Position numbers and translations under genes: made by a program
Part shown: positions 1 through 6,075 of the stretch, in pieces
Numbering within the stretch: position 1 is the first letter of the stretch
Layout of the letters: every line of letters starts with the position of its first letter
Origin: an uncultured Candidatus Saccharibacteria bacterium
GTDB lineage: Bacteria; Patescibacteriota; Saccharimonadia; Saccharimonadales; Saccharimonadaceae
Assembly: GCA_937976315.1 (NCBI GenBank)
Contig: CALJRR010000086.1
Span: 1-17,639 of the forward strand
Direction: 5' to 3'
Length of the DNA: 17,639 nt
The notes under the pieces: model-generated
What the model was told of the DNA's origin: nothing
Databases searched by the model: none
What the model saw: only the letters and a program-made list of their open reading frames with translations

Positions 1-1
1 G

Positions 2-148
2 CTTAACCTGAAGAAAATTCCAAAAGACGAATATCCGGCTTTGATTAAAGACCTGACGGCACAAATGGAACTGCATAGCGCTAATTTGGAATTTGAAAAA
101 GCGGCAGAACTGCGTGATTTAATTGCAGAAATTCGTCATACGATGTAG
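2..148 (+). CDS. uvrB: UvrABC system protein B, C-terminal end (partial)
   Basis: The open frame entering from the left edge ends at TAG 146-148 and gives 48 residues. They form a UVR motif: an acidic/hydrophobic helix followed by the signature LEFEKAAELRDLI near the extreme C-terminus. UvrB proteins end with this motif, which binds the matching UVR motif of UvrC during nucleotide excision repair. UvrC and some Clp regulators also carry UVR motifs, but there the motif is internal; here the stop follows about ten residues later, as in UvrB. The helicase-like body lies outside the window. The next gene starts 30 nt downstream with no terminator in between, so read-through is plausible. Confidence 0.85.
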   Translation, partial: LNLKKIPKDEYPALIKDLTAQMELHSANLEFEKAAELRDLIAEIRHTM

Positions 149-178
149 AATAAAAATATTATTAGATTAGGAGGGATT

Positions 179-970
179 ATGGCAACAAAAGAACAACCAC
201 AGCCAACAAACGTCGCGCAACCAGAAATGCCGATGCAACCAAATGCTTACCAAGCATATCCACAATACGCATATGAAGACCCAAATAAGGGCAAGGCAAA
301 GATGCTAACTTTGGAATACGCTTTAGCAATGGGTTCGGCAATTATTTCAATCATGTTGCTGATTGACATCATAACCAAGGTGTTTGGTTTGTGGACGAAT
401 TCAACGTCAATGTTATTAAGAAGTGTTGGCGGATTTTTCGCCCCATCAATGGTAACTCAGGGAACGGGAATTATTGCGGCGTCAGTGTTTGCTGTGCTTT
501 TGGCTGTATTGTCACTAGTTCTATTCTCTCGCGTATCAAAAGCTGTTCCGGAGCGTGAAGGCTACACAAAGCGAACAGCTTACAAATTGGTAACTTACGG
601 CGGTTTGGCGGTTTTGATTATTCCAGCTGTCGACTTGGTTGCTCGATTAGTAAGCATTTTGATCAACTCATTGCTATTTATCGGCGTTGGTGACGGCGGC
701 GAATTCTATAAGAGCTTGTACTTGGGTGAATTCTTGCCATACGCATTAGCTCTTGCAATTGTTGCTACTAGCGCTTACTTCATTTGCCAAATTGTCAAAG
801 GTCGCAACATGTCAAAGGCTTTGTCTTTGATGTTGATTGTGGCTTCTTCTGTCGTACTATTGACTGGCGCTATCACAATCGCTGTTAAAGCACACGACAC
901 GGGCAGCTCAGCAAAGACTATTCCGTCAGATTACAGTCGCTACAAGAACTACCAAGATTACTCAATGTAA
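179..970 (+). CDS. Multi-pass membrane protein with Pro/Gln/Tyr-rich N-terminal tail
   Basis: 263 residues. The first ~40 are rich in Pro, Gln, Tyr and Ala, look disordered, and end in a Lys cluster (NKGKAKM), suggesting a cytoplasmic tail before the first helix. About five hydrophobic stretches follow, at roughly residues 46-69, 96-117, 135-168, 184-206 and 212-236. The C-terminus is short, polar and Tyr-rich (SDYSRYKNYQDYSM). The ATG follows a strong Shine-Dalgarno AGGAGGG at 169-175, so unlike many genes here it is SD-led, probably on a transcript continuing from uvrB. A strong intrinsic terminator follows at 990-1018. The helix pattern resembles small CPR membrane proteins of the DUF5671 type, but I cannot confirm a family. 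No catalytic motif is visible. Confidence 0.8.
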   Translation: MATKEQPQPTNVAQPEMPMQPNAYQAYPQYAYEDPNKGKAKMLTLEYALAMGSAIISIMLLIDIITKVFGLWTNSTSMLLRSVGGFFAPSMVTQGTGIIAASVFAVLLAVLSLVLFSRVSKAVPEREGYTKRTAYKLVTYGGLAVLIIPAVDLVARLVSILINSLLFIGVGDGGEFYKSLYLGEFLPYALALAIVATSAYFICQIVKGRNMSKALSLMLIVASSVVLLTGAITIAVKAHDTGSSAKTIPSDYSRYKNYQDYSM

Positions 971-989
971 TAAAACTTGGAAAAATAAA

Positions 990-1018
990 GTCGCTCACTT
1001 TGATGGGCGGCTTTTTTT
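990..1018 (+). terminator. Rho-independent terminator after the membrane-protein gene
   Basis: An 8-bp stem GTCGCTCA/TGGGCGGC (two G-T wobbles) at 990-997 and 1004-1011 closes a 6-nt loop and is followed by seven T at 1012-1018. It starts 19 nt after the stop codon. Its 3' half doubles as the upstream part of the gatC promoter. Confidence 0.85.
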
Positions 1019-1029
1019 AGTGGTATAAT
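1000..1029 (+). promoter_or_regulatory. gatC promoter (extended -10, leaderless)
   Basis: TATAAT at 1024-1029 is preceded by TGG (TGn, extended -10). A weak -35 TTGATG lies at 1000-1005 with an 18-nt spacer. Only 6 nt separate the -10 box from the gatC ATG at 1036, so transcription should begin at or within a base or two of the start codon. The -35 lies inside the preceding terminator hairpin. Confidence 0.75.
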
Positions 1030-1035
1030 ATTGGT

Positions 1036-1323
1036 ATGATAACTATTTCTACCAGCGATATTCAGCACTTGGCGAGTTTGAGTAGTCTGGCATTGACTGA
1101 TGACGAAACCGACGGACTGCGCCAAGATTTGGAAAATATAATTGGCTATATTGAGCAGTTGGGCGAGCTTGATGTGTCGGGTGTTGAGCCGACTTATCAA
1201 GTTACGGGACTGAGCAATGTTTGGCGCGAGGATGAAGTTCAGGCGGGAATTCCTGTTGAGAAATTGCTTGATTTGGCGCCAGAAAAACAGAATAACCAAG
1301 TGAAAGTTCCTCAGGTATTGTAA
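1036..1323 (+). CDS. gatC: Aspartyl/glutamyl-tRNA amidotransferase subunit C
   Basis: 95 residues, normal length for GatC. The small subunit wraps the GatA-GatB interface of the GatCAB complex, which converts Glu-tRNA(Gln) and/or Asp-tRNA(Asn) to Gln-tRNA/Asn-tRNA. Family features are present: an N-terminal helix (DIQHLASLSSLALTDDE), a second helix ending FxxIIGYIEQL-type, the VSGVEPTYQV stretch, and the LSNVWREDEV segment near residues 59-68, followed by a hydrophobic tail with a typical VPQVL end. The stop TAA overlaps the gatA ATG by one base (TAATG at 1321-1325). There is no SD; the start is set by the TATAAT box 6 nt upstream. First gene of the gat operon. Confidence 0.93.
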   Translation: MITISTSDIQHLASLSSLALTDDETDGLRQDLENIIGYIEQLGELDVSGVEPTYQVTGLSNVWREDEVQAGIPVEKLLDLAPEKQNNQVKVPQVL

Positions 1324-2693
1324 TGAGTAAGATTAGTGATTTTATTGGCAAGAGCGCGGTCGAGAACGTAAAAGAAGCATTGCGACGAGCGCGTGAAATT
1401 GAGGAATATAATGCGCTGCTTAGCTTAACGGAAGAGCGTGCGCTGGAGCGAGCAGAAAAAGTTGATGCTGGCGAGATTCCTGGACGATTGGCGGGCGTGC
1501 CATTTGTTGTGAAGGACAATTTTTTGGCGTTTGGTGCGCCGACGACTGCCGCTTCAAAAATGCTAGAAAACTTTAACGCTCCATTACAGGCGACGGCTGT
1601 TGAGAAATTGGAAGCGGAAGGTGCGATTTGCATTGGTAAGGCGAATTTGGATGCTTTTGCGCACGGCGGTTCGACGGAAAACTCGGCATTTGGTCCAACG
1701 AAGAACGCTGCGGATGAAACGCGAGTTGCTGGTGGATCATCTGGTGGATCGGCGGTAGTTACGGCGCTTGACGTGGTTCCGTTTGCGCTTGGTACGGACA
1801 CTGGCGGTTCGATTCGTCAGCCAGCCAGCTTTAACGGAGTTGTTGGAATTAAGCCGACTTACGGAGCGGTTAGTCGTTATGGCGTAGTGGCGATGGCATC
1901 AAGCACGGACACAATTGGCTGTTTTGCTACGAATGCTGAAGATACGGACTTGGTGATGGAAATTATGACTGGTCGCGATGATAAAGATATGACGACTTTG
2001 CCTGATTTTTGGAATAGTCAGCCAGAATTTGCAAAGAAAAAGATAGGTCTGGTCAAGCAGTGTATGACTGATGACGTGGACGCGGAAGTTCGCCAAAAAA
2101 CGCTTGATTATGCGGAGAAATTGAAGCATCTTGGCTACGAGATTGAAGAAGTGGATTTGAGTATGATGCAACATTCCCTGGCGATGTATTACATAATTGT
2201 GCCGGCGGAATTGTCCTCGAATTTGGCGCGATATGATGGCGTGCGATATGGTCATCGAGCGGCGGAAGTGAAAACTTTGGCGGAGCTTTACGGTCGCAGT
2301 CGAAATGAAGGATTTATGACTGAAAATAAGCGACGAATTATGATAGGAAGTTTCGTATTGTCAAGTGGATTTTTCGATGCTTATTATATGCAGGCTCAAA
2401 AAGCCAGGACGTTGTTGATTGACGAATTTAAGAAGCTATTTACCGAATATGACGCGCTATTGATGCCGGTTGCGCCGACTCCTGCGTTTAAGATTGGGGA
2501 AAATGCTAGCGATCCGATAAAAATGTATTTGGCGGACATTATGACTGTGCCGGCAAGTTTGGCTGGACTTCCTGCGGTGGCCGCGCCGGCTGGAAATAGC
2601 GATGAAGGATTGCCAATTGGCGTGCAGCTTATTGGCGATTACAAGTCGGACAAGAACTTACTGAAGCTAGTTTCGGAAGTGGAGAAGATTTGA
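1323..2693 (+). CDS. gatA: Aspartyl/glutamyl-tRNA amidotransferase subunit A (amidase)
   Basis: 456 residues, slightly shorter than the usual ~480. This is the glutaminase subunit of GatCAB: it releases ammonia from Gln for amidation of the misacylated tRNA held by GatB. The amidase-signature Ser-cisSer-Lys triad is complete by motif: Lys64 in FVVKDNF, the cis-Ser in the Gly/Ser loop GGSSGGSA (about Ser139), and the nucleophile Ser163 in TDTGGSIRQP. Spacing between the three matches the family. The C-terminal amidase segment (MTVPASLAGLPAVAAPAG, then GLPIGVQLIGDY) is present and the protein ends soon after. It is coupled to gatC by TAATG and to the next ORF by TGATG. The TGA stop shows UGA is not reassigned. 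Confidence 0.96.
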   Translation: MSKISDFIGKSAVENVKEALRRAREIEEYNALLSLTEERALERAEKVDAGEIPGRLAGVPFVVKDNFLAFGAPTTAASKMLENFNAPLQATAVEKLEAEGAICIGKANLDAFAHGGSTENSAFGPTKNAADETRVAGGSSGGSAVVTALDVVPFALGTDTGGSIRQPASFNGVVGIKPTYGAVSRYGVVAMASSTDTIGCFATNAEDTDLVMEIMTGRDDKDMTTLPDFWNSQPEFAKKKIGLVKQCMTDDVDAEVRQKTLDYAEKLKHLGYEIEEVDLSMMQHSLAMYYIIVPAELSSNLARYDGVRYGHRAAEVKTLAELYGRSRNEGFMTENKRRIMIGSFVLSSGFFDAYYMQAQKARTLLIDEFKKLFTEYDALLMPVAPTPAFKIGENASDPIKMYLADIMTVPASLAGLPAVAAPAGNSDEGLPIGVQLIGDYKSDKNLLKLVSEVEKI

Positions 2694-3112
2694 TGGACGG
2701 ATTGATAGTCGCGATAGTTGTTGCGGCGTTGATTATCGGCGCCTTGCTGATGATTTTCATTCAATTGACTTCTCGTGGTCGCGGTCAAATTGACAAGGAA
2801 ATGTATCAGAGGGTTTGGCGGCAAATTTTGCGCAATGTCGAAACCAGAAAATCGGAAAGTATGCAAATGGCGATAATGAAAGCGGACAAGTTGCTGGACA
2901 AAGCTATGCGCGACTGTGGCGTGGCTGGCGAAACGATGGGCGAACGTATGAAATCTCGCAAGGGATATTGGAGCGATGAAAATGGGCTTTGGGCGGCACA
3001 TAAATTGCGTAATCAAATTGCCCACGAAACCAATGTAACGGTAACGGCGCAGAGTTTTCGTCGAGCTATGGCGAGTTTTGAACAGGCATTAAAAGATTTG
3101 GGAGCATTATAA
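2693..3112 (+). CDS. Membrane-anchored protein with an RNxxxH (HEPN-like) motif, inside the gat operon
   Basis: 139 residues from the ATG at 2693, which overlaps the gatA TGA (TGATG) and has GGAG ten nt upstream. A TTG one codon earlier is less likely. Residues 3-25 form one hydrophobic helix followed by a basic stretch (SRGRG), giving N-out/C-in topology by the positive-inside rule. The cytoplasmic part is all-helical: a helix with VWRQILRNVE, a helix KADKLLDKAMRD, a TMGERM stretch, then LWAAHKLRNQIAHE and a C-terminal amphipathic helix. The RNQIAH segment (Arg106 to His111) fits the R-x4-6-H signature of HEPN-type folds. I recall similar one-helix proteins in other CPR genomes but know no function. 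Its position between gatA and gatB with one-base overlaps on both sides makes co-translation likely; whether it is an RNase or just helical is unresolved. Confidence 0.8.
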   Translation: MDGLIVAIVVAALIIGALLMIFIQLTSRGRGQIDKEMYQRVWRQILRNVETRKSESMQMAIMKADKLLDKAMRDCGVAGETMGERMKSRKGYWSDENGLWAAHKLRNQIAHETNVTVTAQSFRRAMASFEQALKDLGAL

Positions 3113-4560
3113 TGAGTGTATATGACGATTATGAAATGACAATTGGTATCGAATGCCACGTTCAGCTGGCGACGAAAACCAAGCTATTTAGCCCGGCCGA
3201 CAATGACGCTCGCGATGCTGAGCCGAATACTAAGACGCATCAGATTGATTTTGGTTTGCCGGGGATGTTACCAGTTTTGAACAAGCACGCTGTTGAGCTG
3301 GCGGTTCGTGCTGGAAAAGCTTTGAATTCGCCGATTGCGCACGTTAGCCGATTTGACCGAAAACATTATTTTTATCCAGATTTACCAAAGGGCTATCAGA
3401 CTTCACAGATGTATAATCCGATTATTTTGGCTGGATATGTTGATGCGCCGCTGGAAGATGGTTCTTTGAAACGCGTGCGAATTGATCATGCCCACATGGA
3501 GGAAGATGCTGGTAAATTGACACATCACGATGGCTATTCGTTGGTTGATCTTAACCGCGCTGGCACGCCGCTGATTGAGATTGTTTCTGAGCCAGATATG
3601 CATTCGGCTGAGGAAGCCAAAGCTTACGTTTCGGAGCTTCATAAATTGATGGTTTACGCGGGCGTGACTTATGGTAATTTGTACCACGGAAATATGCGAT
3701 TTGACGTTAATATTTCGGTGGCAAAAAGGGGTGCGACGGAGCTTGGAAAGCGCGCTGAAATTAAGAATCTCAATTCCTTCCGCAGTGTTGAAAGGGCTGC
3801 TGAGTACGAATTCAAGCGCCAAGTCGATATTTTGGAGCGTGGCGAAGAAGTTGTTCAGGAGACCAGAGGCTGGAATGATGATAAGCAGATAACTGTTTCT
3901 CAGAGGTCAAAGGAGGACGCTCAGGATTATCGTTATATGCCAGACCCAGATATTCCGCCAGTTGTATTGGCTGACGAGGTGATTACTGAAATTCAGTCCA
4001 AAGTGCCGATGCTTCCTGGTGAATATAGGGAAAAATGGAGCGCGCTAAACTTGGATAAATCTGTTATCAATTCGCTTTTGTCTAATCAGGATTATGCCCA
4101 GATTACATTGGAAGTTCAGGAAAAGTCTGGCGAGGCTTCCGCTAAGCGAGTCGCGCATTGGTTTGCGAGCGCATTGACGGCTTCTGACGAAAGTGACGCG
4201 CAAACAGACAATGAATCTATACGCGTGGCGGTTGACGATTTGATAGAATTGGCTGAAATGACAGAGAAGTCTGAAGTTTCCAGCACGAATGCGAAGGAGT
4301 TATTCAATGAGCTTTTGGCTGGCGCAAAAAATCCGCGTGAGCTTGCCGAAGAGAAGAATTTGTTGCAGGTTTCTGATGAATCGGCGATTGCTGCAATCGT
4401 TAACGAGGTTTTGAATGATCCAGCTTCGGCGGCGTCAATTGCAGATATCAAGGCTGGAAAAGATAAGGCTATTGGTTATTTGGTTGGGCAAGTCATGAAG
4501 AAGTCTAAGGGTCAAGCCAATCCAAGCCTTGCGCAAAAACTGATTCGCGAGAAACTTTAG
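3112..4560 (+). CDS. gatB: Aspartyl/glutamyl-tRNA amidotransferase subunit B
   Basis: 482 residues, family-typical. GatB binds the misacylated tRNA, phosphorylates the side-chain carboxylate with ATP and receives ammonia from GatA. Visible hallmarks: the N-terminal IGIECHVQLATKTKLFSP (residues 11-28), the LPGMLPVLN motif (49-57), the signature FDRKHYFYPDLPKGYQ at 81-96, LNRAGTPLIEIVSEPD, and MRFDVNIS followed by KNLNSFRSVERA. After about residue 330 comes a helical YqeY-like tRNA-binding tail ending in the conserved pattern GYLVGQVMKKSKGQANP. The start overlaps the previous stop (TAATG at 3110-3114). No terminator is visible before galU. Confidence 0.96.
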   Translation: MSVYDDYEMTIGIECHVQLATKTKLFSPADNDARDAEPNTKTHQIDFGLPGMLPVLNKHAVELAVRAGKALNSPIAHVSRFDRKHYFYPDLPKGYQTSQMYNPIILAGYVDAPLEDGSLKRVRIDHAHMEEDAGKLTHHDGYSLVDLNRAGTPLIEIVSEPDMHSAEEAKAYVSELHKLMVYAGVTYGNLYHGNMRFDVNISVAKRGATELGKRAEIKNLNSFRSVERAAEYEFKRQVDILERGEEVVQETRGWNDDKQITVSQRSKEDAQDYRYMPDPDIPPVVLADEVITEIQSKVPMLPGEYREKWSALNLDKSVINSLLSNQDYAQITLEVQEKSGEASAKRVAHWFASALTASDESDAQTDNESIRVAVDDLIELAEMTEKSEVSSTNAKELFNELLAGAKNPRELAEEKNLLQVSDESAIAAIVNEVLNDPASAASIADIKAGKDKAIGYLVGQVMKKSKGQANPSLAQKLIREKL

Positions 4561-4594
4561 AATTGCTGAAATAATAGGGAATAGGAGCTGAAAT

Positions 4595-5488
4595 ATGAGA
4601 AAACCAACTAAAGCTATCATCGCTGCTGCCGGTTTTGGTACGCGATTTTTGCCACAAACTAAAGCCATGCCAAAGGAAATGTTGCCGCTGATTGATAAGC
4701 CGATTATTCAATACGTCGTCGAGGAATTGGTCGAAGCTGGCATTAAAGACATCATTATTATCGGTAGCGCGAATAAGCGAGCAATTGAGGACCATTTTGA
4801 CGAGCCGAATGAAGAACTTTTGGCTAATTTGCGCGCTGGCGGTCCTAAAAAACAGCCGTTCATTGACGCGGTGCAGAATCTGGCTGAGATGGCAAACTTT
4901 ATTTATATTCGCCAGAAAGGTCCGTACGGCAACGCAACACCTTTGGCTTGCGCTTCGCATTTGATTCATCATGATGAGCCTGTGATTTACACATTTGCGG
5001 ATGACTTTATTGCGGCTAGTCCAAGTCGTTTCAAGCAGATGATTGAGGCGTCAGAAAGCTTAGACGGAGCGGTTCTATCGTGTAAGAAAATCACCGATGA
5101 CGCGGAATTTGATCGTTATGGAGTCATCAATGGTCAAGGAGTGAAAGACGGCGTTATAAAAATGACGAATATCGTTGAAAAGCCGGGCAAGGAGAACGCG
5201 CCTTCTGATTTGGCGAGCGTCAGCAGCTATTTACTCCCAGGTGAAATTTTTAGCTATCTAGACAAAGCCAAGGGAGAATTTGACGGCAACGGCGAGTTTA
5301 CAATTCAGCCAATTATGCAGCAAATGATTGACGATGGATTTGATTTCTATGGCGTAGAGATTACGAACGGCACTTATTATGATACTGGCGACAAATTGGA
5401 ATATCTAAAAACGGTGATTGACTTTGGATTGCGTGATCCTAATTTTGGTGATAAATTACGCGCTCATCTGGCGGATCGTCTAAAATAA
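4595..5488 (+). CDS. galU: UTP-glucose-1-phosphate uridylyltransferase
   Basis: 297 residues, the usual GalU length. It makes UDP-glucose from UTP and glucose-1-phosphate, the donor for glycans and glycolipids. The nucleotide-binding loop AAAGFGTRFLPQTKAMPKEM lies at residues 10-29, the base-binding GPYGNATPLACA at 109-120, and the metal-binding region TFADDF gives Asp136/Asp137. EFDRYGVI, NIVEKPG and GEFTIQPIMQ match later conserved blocks. Translation uses an SD AGGAG at 4583-4587, 7 nt before the ATG. A possible weak extended -10, TGA-AATAAT at 4567-4575, could start a short-leader mRNA; otherwise galU reads through from gatB 34 nt upstream. Confidence 0.95.
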   Translation: MRKPTKAIIAAAGFGTRFLPQTKAMPKEMLPLIDKPIIQYVVEELVEAGIKDIIIIGSANKRAIEDHFDEPNEELLANLRAGGPKKQPFIDAVQNLAEMANFIYIRQKGPYGNATPLACASHLIHHDEPVIYTFADDFIAASPSRFKQMIEASESLDGAVLSCKKITDDAEFDRYGVINGQGVKDGVIKMTNIVEKPGKENAPSDLASVSSYLLPGEIFSYLDKAKGEFDGNGEFTIQPIMQQMIDDGFDFYGVEITNGTYYDTGDKLEYLKTVIDFGLRDPNFGDKLRAHLADRLK

Positions 5489-5490
5489 TG

Positions 5491-5496
5491 TATAAT
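5491..5496 (+). promoter_or_regulatory. -10 box of the 95-aa membrane-protein gene (leaderless)
   Basis: TATAAT ends 7 nt before the ATG at 5504 and only 2 nt separate it from the galU stop. No convincing -35 and no TGn are seen. A leaderless transcript is inferred. Confidence 0.6.
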
Positions 5497-5503
5497 AAAT
5501 AGC

Positions 5504-5791
5504 ATGAACGGATTGCTTATTATTCTAGTGATTTTGATGGTGATTTTTGTCATCATGATGATCGCTATGACAATTTCTATCATCAAATTAACGCGTCAAA
5601 TTCGCCAAACTCAGCAGAACGTGGAGGCGATAAGCCAGAGAATTGCTAACTTAAATGGAATCGTAAGTACGGTTTCAGTTGGCGTGGAACTAGCCAAAAG
5701 CTTCGCTTCAAAGAGCGGATTTTTCTCAAAATTTTTCTCAAAGAAGAAGGTAAAAAAGAGTGAAAAAGTCAGCCAAAGAACAGTCAAATAA
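5504..5791 (+). CDS. Small single-pass membrane protein with coiled coil and basic tail
   Basis: 95 residues: a strongly hydrophobic N-terminal helix (about 3-27), a Gln-rich heptad-like helix (about 28-55, KLTRQIRQTQQNVEAISQRI) suited to a coiled coil, a short apolar stretch, and a Phe/Lys-rich C-terminus (FFSKFFSKKKVKK) that could lie on the inner membrane face. The layout resembles DUF948-like or YtxH-like small proteins but no family is certain. The start fits the leaderless TATAAT at 5491-5496; there is no good SD. Its last 32 nt overlap the next gene in another frame, so the two are probably translationally coupled and may act together. Confidence 0.7.
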   Translation: MNGLLIILVILMVIFVIMMIAMTISIIKLTRQIRQTQQNVEAISQRIANLNGIVSTVSVGVELAKSFASKSGFFSKFFSKKKVKKSEKVSQRTVK

Positions 5792-6056
5792 GCTAGCAAA
5801 AAAAGTTGTTCGTGATAACGAAAATGGTGCCCGCAAGGCGATTTTGGAGGATTTGTTCTTTGATTTTCATAAATCTCGCCATCAAGTTTACTGGGTGAAT
5901 TTTGTTCGCGGAATTTTCTTTGGCCTTGGAAGTGCTTTGGGTGCGACGTTATTGATTGCGATATTGATTTGGATTTTGGGGCAATTTGCCGACATTTTCC
6001 CACCGTTGGCTGATTTTATCAACCACTTAATTGAGACAATGCAACGTCGTCAATAG
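5760..6056 (+). CDS. DUF5665-like membrane protein
   Basis: 98 residues from a GTG start at 5760, preceded by an SD-like AGAAGG ending at 5750. The N-terminal half is polar and basic (KKSAKEQSNKLAKKVVRDN), then comes NFVRGIFFGLGSALGATL and a long hydrophobic helix (about 47-77), followed by a short amphipathic end (IFPPLADFINHL). The RG-x3-GLG-x2-LGAT pattern is what I associate with DUF5665, short proteins common in CPR and Firmicutes with no known function. The reading frame overlaps the upstream gene by 32 nt, so it belongs to the same unit, just before dnaE. Confidence 0.72.
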   Translation: MKKSAKEQSNKLAKKVVRDNENGARKAILEDLFFDFHKSRHQVYWVNFVRGIFFGLGSALGATLLIAILIWILGQFADIFPPLADFINHLIETMQRRQ

Positions 6057-6058
6057 CG

Positions 6059-6067
6059 TGCTATAAT
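6059..6067 (+). promoter_or_regulatory. dnaE promoter (extended -10, leaderless)
   Basis: TGC-TATAAT at 6059-6067 starts three nt after the upstream stop codon and ends 8 nt before the ATG at 6076. No convincing -35 at normal spacing. The box overlaps an in-frame TTG at 6067, which rules that upstream start out if the promoter is used. Confidence 0.7.
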
Positions 6068-6075
6068 TGTTATTA

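Noticed and set aside
1202..1801. 199-codon minus-strand ORF antisense to gatC/gatA
   Set aside because: The Ser/Pro/Ala-rich low-complexity translation is typical of the reverse strand of a real gene; gatA is unambiguous here.
6067..6075. TTG start three codons upstream for dnaE
   Set aside because: The TTG begins at the last base of the TATAAT box, so it would not be in the mRNA.
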